DNA from: Acanthosepion esculentum
Lineage: Eukaryota; Mollusca; Cephalopoda; Sepiida; Sepiidae
DNA: 64,000 bases
Assembly: GCA_964036315.1 (NCBI GenBank)
Contig: OZ038492.1
Coordinates: 39,835,353 to 39,899,352 of the forward strand
Direction: 5' to 3'
The notes below the pieces were generated by a model. The model had not been told where the DNA came from. It made no database searches and was given only the letters and a program-made list of their open reading frames with translations. Of the stretch, positions 45,735 through 56,809 are shown piece by piece. The position numbers and the translations under genes were made by a program. Positions within the stretch are counted from its first letter, which is position 1; every line of letters begins with the position of its first letter.

Positions 45735-46215
45735 AAAAATCTAAAGAAGAATCTGCAATATTATTGGTCGTGATCTGTCGTCTCATCTTCAATCATTTTC
45801 CAACCGCACTAACGTGGTTTCTCTGTGACTTTTCTATAAATACTTCCATGGTAATTGTTCCATTGAACTCTTCGCTATAGTACCTAAACCTTATGAATTT
45901 AAGTGCAATATTCGATTAGTAATAATGTCTCATCAATTTAAATTTGAATTGGCTATATTTAACCGTTAGTTCTATACTAACAGTTTCTTTTCGCGCAGTT
46001 CCCGCTTGTAGAACTTTTATTCCATGCTTTCCAGCCAACTAAGATCTTCAAAAATGTAAATGCAATGTCAAAATTGTTATCTACTGTCTTCCTGGTTTAT
46101 CTTGTATTGCTCTTGCTCCGTAATAATATTTCTATTTTTTCTTATTATTTCACACTCAGTTACCCTTTGTGTCTTAATGACTTTACTGCCTTGCTTGGGG
46201 TGAAATGATTAAAAA
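45735..46215 (+). pseudogene. Second, older LINE-C copy directly downstream
   Basis: RRICNIIGRDLSSHLQSFSN, then LFYKYFHGNCSIELFA and FYTNSFFSRSSRL, give the same order as other LINE-C tails. It ends CTTGCTTGGGGTGAAATG at 46192 and a short A run. The copy starts where the first ends, head to tail. Confidence 0.8.
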
Positions 46216-46329
46216 AAAACCTTCATAATTTACATTGTTTACAGAATGACTAACCCCGTAGATTAGATAAACGGTGAATTTCGGGTAGATTGTCCTATTT
46301 CCGCTGACCTTGTCAAGGAATATATCGTC

Positions 46330-46530
46330 TGTTTCTGATTTTAGTACTTTCAATTATTGCTGAAAATAACCCAGAACGAAAAGCACCTGATGAAGGCCGG
46401 AGTACCCAACGACCGAAACGTTGCGATGTTAACAGCAAATATGAGAACAATAGGCCGTTTCTGTAATAATGTAAATAATTTAAATGTTCCGGCTATAAAT
46501 TCAGACAGAAAATAACTTCAGAACTTAACA
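46330..46530 (+). repeat. SINE-A core and tail
   Basis: CCTGATGAAGGCCGGAGTAC, CGACCGAAACGTTGCGATG, AGAACAATAGGCCG, TGTAATAATGTAAATAATTT. This copy reads CTGATGA where the others read CTGAAGA. Confidence 0.72.
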
Positions 46531-46759
46531 GTAATTTGATAATGAATCGTTATCATTCAAACAGGTGTTCAGACTTAATAATATCCTGAATTTTATTACA
46601 AGCATTATCAAACATTATCAACCATTATTTGTTTACGCGTATTTCCTTTTCCTTTCTTTCAGTATGGATGGAGTGTGTCAGAAAAAAACGTTTTAAGGAA
46701 AACATAAACTTATATTTAGAAACGGAAAGCATATACATTTGCATTTTTTGTGGGAGACA

Positions 46760-46960
46760 TAATGAAGAAAGAGGGATTGGACAATTTGACATTCACAGGA
46801 TATATTAAATGACAAAGGGGAATTGGGAAGCAGCTAATATACAACCTAAGGGACTTGTATAAGTGGATGTCAGAACAGAAATTGGGAGCGATATTAAAAA
46901 GACACGCATTGTCCACGTTCTGAAGAGACAGGGAAAGAAGAAGAAGAAGAGTAGGGGGAA
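46760..46960 (+). pseudogene. LINE-A 3'-end fragment
   Basis: TGTATAAGTGGATGTCAGAA, CAGAAATTGGGAGCGATATT and AAAAAGACACGCATTGTCCA parallel the LINE-A 3' end at 37690-37800. It then runs into AGAAGAAGAAGAAGAG, as the 37.8-kb copy does. Confidence 0.7.
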
Positions 46961-47612
46961 GAAGAGGAAGAAATGAAGACGACGACGAAGAAGAGAAAGA
47001 AAAGAAGACGACGACGAAGAAAAAGAAGAGAAAGAAAAAAGAAGACGAAGAAGAAGAAAAAGAAGAGAAAGAAAAAAGAAGACGAAGAAGAAGAAAAAGA
47101 AGAGAAAGAAAAAAGAAGACGAAGAAGAAGAAAAAGAAGAAGAGAAAGAAAAGAAGACGACGAAGAAGAAGAAGAGAAAGAAAAGAAGAAAAAGAAGAGT
47201 AGAAAGAAAAGAAGAAGAGAAAGAAAAAAGAAGATGACGAAGAAGAAAAAGAAGAAGAGAAAGAAAAGAAAACGACGAAGAAGAAGAAGAAGAGAAAGAA
47301 AAGGAGAAAAAGAAGAGTAGAAAGAAAAGAAGAAGAGAAAGAAAAGAAGAAAAAGAAAAGAAGAAGAGAAAGAAAAGATGAAGAAGAAGAGAAAGAAATG
47401 AAGAAGAGGAGAAAGAAAAGAAGAAGAAGTGAAAGAAAAGAAGAAGAGAAAGAAAAGAAGAAAAAGAAAAAGAAAAAGAAAAGAAGAAGAGAAAGAAAAG
47501 ATGAAGAAGAAGAGAAAGAAATGAAGAAGAGGAGAAAGAAAAGTAGAAGAAGTGAAAGAAAAGAAGAAGAGAAAGAAAAGAAGAAGACGACGAAGAAGAA
47601 GAAGTCTCCAGT
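46925..47612 (+). repeat. 690-bp polypurine (GAA/GAAA) tract
   Basis: Almost purely purine on the plus strand, built of GAAGAAGAAAAAGAAGAGAAA-type units of about 50-80 bp that recur several times (AAAAGAAGACGAAGAAGAAG at 47040-47130). The long poly-Phe/Ser minus-strand frame over it, 299 codons, is an artefact of composition. Confidence 0.95.
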
Positions 47613-47702
47613 CATTAACAGTGATGATAGTATTTATTAAACATGATTTCGCTTTTAATTTTCGTAGAATAAACAGTCATCCATATTTCTGTGTCTGTTT
47701 TC
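47608..47702 (+). repeat. Flank repeated after both purine blocks, copy 1
   Basis: CAGTCATTAACAGTGATGAT, GTATTTATTAAAC and CTTTTAATTTTCGTAGAA recur as CAGTCGTTTGTAAAATAGTG, GGATTTATTAAAT and CTTTTAATTTTCACAGAA at 48208-48300. Confidence 0.65.
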
Positions 47703-47754
47703 TTTTATTATGAAGAAAACGGTGAAATGATTAAAAAGAAATTCCCGACATGAA

Positions 47755-48084
47755 TAAACAAAGAAAAAGAAAGAAAGAAATTCTGAGAATATTATATAAG
47801 GAAATGAAGGCGACAAAGAAAGAAAGAAAGAAAAGAAGTAGGTATAATGAAATGCAGAAGATAACTGAAGAAAGAAAGAAAAACAGAAAGCAAGTAAGAA
47901 ATACTGAAAACAATATATAAGGAAATTAAGTAGGCAATTGAAGAAAGAAAGAATAAAAGGAAAAGAATGGAAGAAAAGAAAGAAATAGTGAGAAGGTATA
48001 ATGAAATTAAGAAGATAACTGAAAAAAGAAAGAAAAAGAGATGGAAAGAAAGAAATATTGAGAACTAGATAAAATAACATATAT

Positions 48085-48125
<41 letters not shown>

Positions 48126-48130
48126 CGGAG
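47755..48130 (+). repeat. GAAA-rich minisatellite, block 1
   Basis: Units of roughly 60-75 bp containing AATACTGAGAACAATATATA, AGGAAATTAAG, ACTGAAGAAAGAAAG. Ends with a pure (GAAA)n near 48080-48122. Confidence 0.8.
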
Positions 48131-48207
48131 AAAAAGTAGATCTATGAAGTTATGTCACATTTTGAAGGGACGGATACGGAAATCGAAGAAGAAAAAGACA
48201 CTCTACA

Positions 48208-48300
48208 GTCGTTTGTAAAATAGTGAGGGTCGGATTTATTAAATAGAAATTAACTTTTAATTTTCACAGAAACAACCTTAATCTTTCTTTCTATGTCAGT
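48208..48300 (+). repeat. Flank repeated after both purine blocks, copy 2
   Basis: See the copy at 47608-47702. The arrangement purine block plus flank occurs twice, suggesting a duplication of about 600 bp followed by divergence. Confidence 0.6.
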
Positions 48301-48329
48301 CACTCCAGTTGGCACTATAAGAATTGCTT

Positions 48330-48660
48330 CTATAATTCTTTAGAGGTATTAACATTCCAAACATTATTCGCATTATTGGATTCATTATTTTTTGCGCTAA
48401 GTGGGACCAACAATCTGAGGTCATATTCTACGAGGCAGTTGCGTTCAGCTTCTCACTGGTGCTTCTGAGAAATGCATGATTCCATTTTGTATTTCACGAC
48501 ACCAGCTATGGGTTAAATAACAGCGAAGATTAGGCCCTCTAGCTTTGGTTGGCAGTCAGTCAAGGAGAAAAAACGTCTGAATTCAAACCGTCGTCGGACT
48601 AGTAGGTCTACACAGTAAAAATTAATTGTCACTAGATTCCGCTAAGATGTCAACATGTTC
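48330..48660. repeat. SINE-T-related fragment
   Basis: CTGAATTCAAACCGTC and GTAGGTCT match 1830-1860. TCACGACACCAGCTATGGGT and TTTGGTTGGCAGTCAGTCAA flank it. Assignment is tentative. Confidence 0.4.
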
Positions 48661-49535
48661 GAGAAAAGGTTGAACTTGACCGGTCTATTTTACACTTTAA
48701 AGTTATTTTCTATTTCAGATGTTATTTGACTCTGTTGTTACAAGGCTTGAGGAACCGTGACCAAAACGGGAGAAGGAAATCCGTAATAGCTGATCATATG
48801 TAGAGGTAGAAATGATCATGCTATCTGCTCGGAGATACGTGCCTTGCAATAAGTAATGAGCAATACTGAAGGGAGGGGAAACTGAAAGGAAATGTATATT
48901 AACAATTGCGAATTTATGCAGTGTATTTTCAAGAGGGTGTTAAGATTTTCTTAGAAAAAAAAAAGATTAGAGATCAACTCCACGTATAAAATATACGCAT
49001 CGCCTGTATCTCATTCACAGCTGTAACATTTGCCATGATGACTTATTATATTCAGTGTGTTTACCGACATTTGTGAGCCATTATTTTCCGGAAGAACCGA
49101 GTGTATATTTTTCTGCAGATAAATACACATGTCAACGCATCTAACTTCAAACGACGCAAGACAAATGTTGACCATATGCTTCTTGATTTTGGGATCTATT
49201 CACCAGACAGAAACATCTCATAATATGAAAAGGGGGCTTTTCAGAGGAATACATTGATATCTACGGAACTAGCTGTGATTAGTTTGGGCTGGTCAAGCAT
49301 TATTTACAATTTTAAGTTGTTATGTTATTATTTAGAGTTATCTATTCTGTGTACCATACAAACTTCTCATCATATGACTGAGCATGTACCGTTTGTTGTT
49401 ATTATGTAATGGCAAATAAGCGTCTATTTTGCACGAGAAGAAAAAATAAGCCATCCATTATTCGATGCTATTAAATAGAACGACCATAATGTTAGATCAA
49501 CGATTAAAGCAACAAAAAGAATGAGATGAATAGTC
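48661..49535. other. No recognisable gene
   Basis: No recognised repeat end or open frame. Confidence 0.45.
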
Positions 49536-49539
49536 CCAA

Positions 49540-49799
49540 AACTTTTGAAAGAGAGAAAAAAGACTGGGAGAATATGGTATAAGGAAATGAAGGCGACAGC
49601 TAAAGAAAGAAGGAAAAAACCGACAGCTAATCAGAAAAAGACATATTGAAAGGAAGGAGACAACAAAAGAAAGAATGAAAGAAACAAAGAAATACTGAGA
49701 CCAATATACAAAAAGGAGGGAGATTATTGAGAAAAAAAGGAAAGAATGGCGGTGTAATGAAATGACGAAAACAAGTGAGGAAAGAAAGAGAGAAAAATC

Positions 49800-49876
<77 letters not shown>

Positions 49877-50400
49877 AAAGAAAGAAAATAATATATGAAG
49901 GAGAGAATTGAAGAAAGAAAAAAGAAGGTATAATAAAATAAAGGAGACAAGGGAAGAAATAAAATATAACAGAAAGAAAGAAAGAAAGAAAGAATGGAAA
50001 ACAGATATAATGAAATGAAGGAGACAAATGGAGAAAGAAATAATGAATGAAAGAACGAAAAATAAACAGAGTTGAAGGAGACAACTGAAGAAAGAATGAA
50101 AAAGCGGCAGATAGAGAACGAGAGAGAAAGAGAAAGAAAGAAATCAAGAAAGAAATACCTACAAGATATAATGAAGTAGTCAATTGAAGAAAGAAAGAAA
50201 GAAAGAAAGAAGGTATAATAAAATGAAGGAGTCAAGTGAAGAAAGAAAAATAGACAGACAGACAGAAAAAAAGAAAGATATACTGAGAACTACATGTACT
50301 GAAATGAATGAAACAAGTGGAGAAAGAAGAAAAAAGAAAGAAAGAAAAAAGAAAGAAATAATGGAAGAGTGAATGAAAGAAAGAAAGATATACTGAAAAC
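49540..50400 (+). repeat. GAAA-rich minisatellite, block 2, with (TA)n inside
   Basis: The same unit as block 1 (GAAATGAAGGAGACAACTGA, GAAAGAAATACTGAGA) in about ten diverged copies, split by a TA run at 49803-49874. The 228-codon and 202-codon minus-strand frames over it are composition artefacts. Confidence 0.85.
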
Positions 50401-50554
50401 AAGTAAAACTAAGAAGTTATAGAGATCTATGATCTGCATCATACATATTATAATCTATTCTCTGTTAACTAGCATTGACTGTAAACAAAACATTTGCGTT
50501 TAAATAACTTTAAAAGTTTAACAGCGCACAATCACCTCCCTTCTTCACTAAGAA

Positions 50555-50956
50555 ATGAAGTGCATTATTTTGTTAACTCTCTTATTGGTTGTGTCAGCAA
50601 CAGCCATCTTCGTAGTCGTGGTATTTCCTCTTCACGCAAAGAATAATACATCAGAATGGCATGAATACAACGTTTGTTCTAATGGTCGGAGTAATGTAGC
50701 GACAATTGTTGATGAAAGTAAATGGCGAAAGAAAATTGCACATCTGCATTCGAAACGTATGAATAACACTACATTAAATGCAAATAATAAAAGCTGTAAA
50801 AATTACAATTATTTTTGTCAGGACTTGAATTACAGAAAACTAAAAAGAAATAGAACAGATCTCGTCTCCTGCGCCGTATCATGTCAGGTAAAGAACGGAA
50901 TTCATATCTTGACATCAGATACAGAAATGTTAATTAAAATGGTAGTAACACATTAG
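50555..50956 (+). CDS. Candidate secreted or type II membrane protein, possible first exon
   Basis: The 133-codon frame starts MKCIILLTLLLVVSATAIFV, a 22-residue hydrophobic segment (3-24) that could be a signal peptide or membrane anchor. Cys lie at 3, 41, 81, 88, 106 and 110. N-glycosylation sequons occur at 30-31, 70-71, 78 and 99. The mature part is basic. No family is recognised. At 50887/50888, after codon 111, CAG|GTAAAG is a good splice donor. The coding exon may thus end just after SCAVSCQ, with codons 112-133 being intron. The start has A at -3. Upstream there is only purine minisatellite, and no promoter motif can be claimed. Function unknown; it could also be a chance frame. Confidence 0.45.
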   Translation: MKCIILLTLLLVVSATAIFVVVVFPLHAKNNTSEWHEYNVCSNGRSNVATIVDESKWRKKIAHLHSKRMNNTTLNANNKSCKNYNYFCQDLNYRKLKRNRTDLVSCAVSCQVKNGIHILTSDTEMLIKMVVTH

Positions 50957-51295
50957 GACTTCTCGAAGTGTTGTTTATTTTTCTTACGTGGGCGATTTAA
51001 TTAACTAATTAAATCATTTTTATATTTTATCAACCAAGTTTTTTTTTTAAATATGTCGTCGACAAATATGTCCGTTAAGACAAAGTCTTTGATAATTTCC
51101 AAGAAACCTACCAATGCAAGGTCAAATTTCAAAGCCGCGCTTATTTTTTCTTTCAAAGTATCAGAATTGTGAAAGACGTGCCGTTCATTTGTTTAATCAC
51201 AAGGCTGATAAACTTTCCAAATCCATTAAGCAGGTATTATATTTAGTAATATTCTGGTGAATTCAAACACAGCAGCCATTACAAGAATTATCATT
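50957..51295. other. Downstream flank of the candidate exon
   Basis: A+T-rich; an intron if the donor at 50888 is used. No matching acceptor and second exon could be identified with confidence. Confidence 0.35.
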
Positions 51296-51790
51296 ATGAT
51301 GTAAAGGTTAACAAGCTTGTCTCTCTATATTAAATACGACTGAGTAGTGAGTTCGATCCGCACAAAGTGCTCCATACATTAGACCTTGTGTCGTAAGTAA
51401 CTTACGCTTATGAAATAAAGGACACTCCGATGTGGTGTAATAGCAAACTTGTTTCGCTCGGTCATTTACAACAGTGTAGTGAGTTCGAACCGCATAGAGT
51501 GCTTCATACTTTCGACCTTGTACCGTAACTAAGCTACGCTTAGTGAATAAAGGGCACTTGGATGCTGGGTAAGCGTTAGCAATCTTGTTTCGTTGAGTAG
51601 TGAGTTCGATACTCACTGAGTGCGCCATATTTCGGCTTTGTGTTACATCTATGCTAAGCTTAGAAAATCATTTGAACACTTCGCCGAGGTGCAGTTTGTC
51701 TTGCTAGATCAACTACGACTGAAGAATGAGTACGATCCGCACTGCGTGTCCCTTAGTTCGGCCTTGTGCCACAGCTAATCAGCGCTTATT
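51296..51790 (+). repeat. Tandem array of tRNA-like SINE units, block 1 (four units)
   Basis: GTGAGTTCGATCC-type B boxes lie near 51347, 51479, 51602 and 51728, spacing 132, 123 and 126. Each is preceded about 40-50 bases upstream by an A-box-like GTAAAGGTTAACAAGCTTG or GTGGTGTAATAGCAA, and followed by TCGGCCTTGTGCCACA and a CTAAGCTACGCTTAG inverted repeat. Units are about 70-80% identical. Confidence 0.85.
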
Positions 51791-52295
51791 ATTATGAGAC
51801 CTAGATACTTTCGTCGAAACTTAACAAAGAATAATTTTATCACGGGGCTAAGCAGCCCTTACATAGTTACCCTGAATCTAAAGTCAGACTATTATAGAAA
51901 TCATTTTTTTTTATTCTTTATTATTTTACATGTTAATATCGGTTTCATGACATTCTATATCCTACATCAATCTTTCAACCACTGATTTTACTTTCTACTT
52001 TTTTGAACATTTTAACAGCAGTTTTTATTCGGATAAATCTTGGATATTGTATTCCATTAACCTAAATATCTGTTTTAACGATGCATTACGTGTCTTCTAT
52101 TGAATTAATATCTGTATATCCTGGCATCCTCTCTGTTAATTGGGTTTCTTTTGAACTTTGTCTTAACTACTGCAATATATTGTTCTTTCAACAATCGCTG
52201 ATCTGGAGATCTTGGCATCTCTTTTGTGAACTGGGGGGTCTTTTAAACTGCGTGTTATATCTACCTCGATATATTGTTCTTGAAGCCATCGCATA
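51791..52295. other. No recognisable gene
   Basis: GATATC-rich sequence with TCTGTATATCCTGGCATCC. The 71-residue frame at 52081-52296 has no recognised domain. TGGAGATCTTGGCATCTC near 52204 resembles sequence that Tc1 relics encode, but the match is too short. Confidence 0.35.
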
Positions 52296-52299
52296 ATTA

Positions 52300-52660
52300 A
52301 TGGTTACAGTTTTGCTCCACTTAAATCGATCTTGGCTAAATCGAGGTGCCTAGAACCAGCTCGTGTTCTTCAACTGTAATTCCTGATGTCATTTTAGAAC
52401 GACCCTTGGTCTTTTCCAGCTTCGAGGTATCCCGTTATGAGCAATTTTGGCTAGCCTACTGTCAGATTGTTGCAGGATATGGCCTGTGAATTGCATCCGC
52501 CTGTCTATTTTCACAAAGGTTTCTAAATTTTGCTCATCTTAGTAATTTCCCGCTCTTGTTTCTATCTCTCCAGGACACCTTTCATGATTTTGCGGGGGCA
52601 TCTTAAAGGGAACACATCTATGAGTTGGATGACATCTGTTGTAGATTTCTAAGTTTCTCA
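52300..52660 (-). pseudogene. LINE 3'-terminal relic of a further family
   Basis: In pieces the minus strand reads RRMQFTGHILQQSDSRLAKI, AHNGIPRSWKRPRVVLK and HQELQLKNTSWF. This resembles the last ~100 residues of LINE ORF2 proteins (RLRWTGH...R...GKR...GRP). Frameshifted. Confidence 0.5.
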
Positions 52661-52774
52661 TGCATATTTAATTTTAGATATGTTGGCAATAAACGGATCC
52701 GCAAAATCTGAATACACGAAAATACATTTAATTTTAAAGTTTCTCATGCGATTTAAAAAACTAAGCACTTCGCC

Positions 52775-53175
52775 GTGTTGTTGTGGTTAACAAGCTTGTC
52801 TTGCCCTAACAAATACTACTGAATAGTGAGTTCGATCCTCACTAGCTGCTCGATACATTCGGCCTTGTTTTACATCTAAGCTACGTTTAGAAATCCACCA
52901 TGCCACTAAAAAGTGTGCTTTTCGACGTGGTGTAATGGTTAACATAGCTTGTCTCGCCATATCATTTACTACTGAGTAGTAAGTTTGATCCTCAGTAGTT
53001 GCTCCATAATTTCGGCCTTGTGCCACATCTAAACTTCGCTTAGAAAATCACTATATTTGAACCCTTCGACGTAGTGCAAGTTGACCACGTTCGACGTTGA
53101 CTCACTAGATCAATTAAGACAGTTAAGTGTGTTCGATCCTCATTGGGGGCCTACAGCCACATTACTTATGATCAG
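52775..53175 (+). repeat. Tandem array of tRNA-like SINE units, block 2 (three units)
   Basis: B boxes GTGAGTTCGATCCTCACT (52828), GTAAGTTTGATCCTCAGT (52979) and GTGTGTTCGATCCTCATT (53118), each with an upstream GTTGTGGTTAACAAGCTTG or GTGGTGTAATGGTTAACA. Units are about 140-150 bp. Same family as block 1. Confidence 0.85.
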
Positions 53176-53204
53176 TGAAGTTTAGCAACGTCAGTACCTA
53201 GATA

Positions 53205-53665
53205 GGTGAGCGAATGGGAATACCATAATGTGGCTTCTCGCTATCTTTTCTATAAATATTTTCATGGAATCTGCTCTGACGAGCTATATCTACTGATGTC
53301 CGGCCTGCATTAATTTAAGCGTACTACTAGGCATCTAGGTCACACCCTTTTACTGTCGAAGCAGTTAAATGTAACCGCCTCTTCTACAACAGTTTCTTCT
53401 CTCGCACTTCCCGAAAGTGGAACTCCCTTCCTCTTACTTGCTTTCCTGGTAACGATAATCTTTAAATAAAATTTAAATGTCATGTCAATCGACATCTTCA
53501 GATGCCTTGATCCCCCTTCTTTTTTATCCTCCTCCTTTCTTGTTTTTATCCTTTCCTCAATCCCCCCGCTATACCCAGTCTTTTCCCTTACTTACACTCT
53601 CTGTAGCCCCTTGCGTACTAGTGGCACTCCCGCCTTGATTGGGGTGAAATGCTTAAAAGAAATCT
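53205..53665 (+). pseudogene. LINE-C C-terminal relic
   Basis: One frame near 53340-53450 reads HPFTVEAVKCNRLFYNSFFS-like sequence with LSRTSRKWNSL. The end shows CTGTAGCCCCTTGCGTACTA at 53599 and CGCCTTGATTGGGGTGAAAT. Non-functional. Confidence 0.78.
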
Positions 53666-53679
53666 CGTCCTTTAAAATG

Positions 53680-53835
53680 TAAAAAGGATGAGACCTTTCT
53701 GCCAATCTAGTACTGCGCGTAAATTCTTAACGTCTAGGTACCATAGAGAAAAGTTCAGTAGAACAATTGCCATAAAAGTATTTATAGAAAAAGCACAGGG
53801 AAGCTACATTACGTTGGTGGCAAAGTGATTGCAGC
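53680..53835 (-). pseudogene. LINE-C interior fragment, opposite orientation
   Basis: ATGAGACCTTTCTGCCAATC and AGTATTTATAGAAAAAGCAC match the LINE-C interior at 33365-33480 on the minus strand. It faces the 3' end of the preceding plus-strand copy. Confidence 0.6.
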
Positions 53836-54470
53836 CGAGATGCAAGTTTATGACATTGGAGATTATTCTTTGGATTTCATCAATATATAGCAAGAGCACT
53901 AGATCATATGTGACAGCAATCTTCAAAACATGAACTTATATATATATGTTAGATAGATTCTGTCGGGAAAAATTGTCTAACACGACAAAATGAACCACAT
54001 TTCTTAGCAGCAAACCGAACATTATTTTTTTATTTACAATCAGACATCGGCTTTACATGTATTTCTTCGTCCAACTTACTTCTTTCTCTTTGTGATATTT
54101 ACATGAAGCTGTTGGTTTTGTCACCTTCCTGTTTGTAACAATCGTTCTCAATATCTGTATCTTTTCTATCTATTTACATTCATAACACAAGCTTCTTCAA
54201 ATATTTTATTATTGGACAATCCACTCTTTCTTGCTTTTTCATCTTTTTAAATTTTCGCGAGTCTTCAAACCAGTTGTTGTCTCTTTCTTATTTCTTGCTA
54301 AAGTTATTTTTTATACTTTTCTGTGACATTCAAATTTTAATAGTTTCCAACGGTGTGTGGTTTTTAATATCACTCTCTTGAGATTTTATCTTTCTTACAG
54401 CACATTGATGAACTATATAACTGAAATTATAATATAAATATATCCTACAATAAATATATCCTACAATATA
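53836..54470. other. No recognisable gene
   Basis: T-rich; ATAAATATATCCTACAAT is duplicated near 54436-54469. Confidence 0.45.

Positions 54471-54474
<4 letters not shown>

Positions 54475-54556
<82 letters not shown>
54475..54556. repeat. (TA)n microsatellite
   Basis: TA run with one CA interruption, joined to a LINE-C 3' end. Confidence 0.95.
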
Positions 54557-54559
<3 letters not shown>

Positions 54560-54561
<2 letters not shown>

Positions 54562-54863
54562 CGAGTTCCTACCAAGCAAGGCAGTAAATCCATTAAGCCA
54601 AAAGGGGTTACTGGGTGTGAAATAATTAGAAATAGAAACATTACTAATGAGTGAGAACAAAGGACGTGTAACCTACTGGACAATAAAACAATAGATAGCG
54701 ATTGACATTGCATTTAAATATTTGAAGATTAAAGTTGGCTGGAAAACATGGAAGGGAGTTTCACAAGTGGAAATTTCAAGAAAATAAACTGTTAGCATAG
54801 GACTTACGGTTACATCTAGCTAAATCAAATGTAAATTATATCTCGACGCCAGTCTAGTACAGC

Positions 54864-54870
<7 letters not shown>
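54560..54870 (-). pseudogene. LINE-C C-terminal relic
   Basis: Reversed 3' signature AAGCCAAAAGGGGTTACTGG at 54595. Then GCGATTGACATTGCATTTAA, TTGGCTGGAAAACATGGAAG and TAGCATAGGACTTACGGTTA. Runs into TA at 54867. Confidence 0.78.

Positions 54871-54922
<52 letters not shown>
54867..54922. repeat. (TA)n microsatellite
   Basis: TA run between a LINE-C relic and a SINE-T head. Confidence 0.95.
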
Positions 54923-54924
<2 letters not shown>

Positions 54925-54995
54925 GAACTCGACTGGAATTCGAACTCGGCACTCCGATTTCTCATTCTGAGTCGCTATCCATTACGTCGACGGAA
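54923..54995 (-). repeat. SINE-T tRNA-like head, minus strand
   Basis: AATGAACTCGACTGGAATTC, GAACTCGGCACTCCGATTTC and ATTCTGAGTCGCTATCCATT are the reverse complement of 55448-55513, nearly without mismatch. It stops at the compound microsatellite. Confidence 0.88.
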
Positions 54996-55007
54996 CACAC
55001 ACTCAAC

Positions 55008-55439
<432 letters not shown>

Positions 55440-55670
55440 TGTCGTCGATGTGATGGATAGCGACTCAGAATGAGAAATCGGAGTGCCGAGTTCGAATTCC
55501 AGTCGAGTTCGTTATATTTGCTTATGTGCAAATACTCATGGGAAAGTTATGAATCCATCACGTTGTCTTTCTCTCTACGGCTTACAAAGTATGGATGGAA
55601 CCCCTGCTCTTTAGCAGTGGTTGGCTATCTGACATGCAGAAGGACATCTTTGAATGCAAAGCCTTAATGT
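55440..55670 (+). repeat. SINE-T, plus strand
   Basis: GATGGATAGCGACTCAGAAT (A-box region) and CCGAGTTCGAATTCCAGTCG (B box), then TTGCTTATGTGCAAATACTC and CCCTGCTCTTTAGCAGTGGT. The head is an inverted copy of 54923-54995 across the microsatellite. Confidence 0.8.
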
Positions 55671-56060
55671 ACACTAGTTGGCTGTGTTCAATTCTTCCGA
55701 CATGTTTCGTTGTGATCCTCCCAAGTTCGTAGATTAATTTGTCGGTAGCCATTAGAAAATTGATTAAGAAAAATATCAAGATTTTCTTTCCAATAGTTTT
55801 TATTTTCTCAAGTACTTTCAATCTACGACGATGCTCACAAAAAGGCTTACATTTCATCTGGTTGAGCATAGTTCAATATCTCAGCATTTAAAGGAACACA
55901 CATGCGAACATTCACAGACTAGACGGATATTAGTTGAAAATACATCTATACTACATAAAAACAATAATAAGCAAATATATATATATAAAAAAAACAATAA
56001 GCAAAAACTAAAAGTCCGAGAAGAGAGAATTAAGGCCCAAAATAAATAATGTCAAGTATG
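55670..56060 (+). pseudogene. PLE GIY-YIG domain fragment
   Basis: From 55837 the frame reads TKRLTFHLVEHSSISQHLKE, HTCEHSQTRRILVENTSILH and, after a TA-rich insertion, NKQKLKVREERIKAQNK. It aligns with LSQRLILHLN...IFRHLKQHT...ILVDNTIILKHENKQKIKM at 12131-12400. The catalytic YIG part is missing. The insertion (KQIYIYKKN) is a small TA expansion. Confidence 0.75.

Positions 56061-56766
<706 letters not shown>

Positions 56767-56803
<37 letters not shown>
56767..56803. repeat. (TA)n microsatellite
   Basis: TA run joining the right arm to R3. Confidence 0.94.
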
Positions 56804-56805
<2 letters not shown>

Positions 56806-56809
56806 CTGA

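Noticed and set aside
46388..46432. Complete hammerhead ribozyme in SINE-A (CTGATGA, hairpin, GAAAC)
   Set aside because: Core and stem II are plausible, but flanking bases do not pair as stem I and stem III has no convincing partner; other copies read CTGAAGA.
46716..47615. 299-codon minus-strand open frame
   Set aside because: Almost entirely Phe, Ser and Leu from a polypurine tract; no start context, domain or normal codon use.
49497..50235. 228- and 202-codon minus-strand frames rich in Phe, Ser and Tyr
   Set aside because: They are shadows of the GAAA minisatellite and its TA run.
51296..51790. True tRNA genes
   Set aside because: A and B boxes are present, but the units are diverged, tandem and lack a complete acceptor stem and anticodon arm that I can fold; better explained as SINE units.
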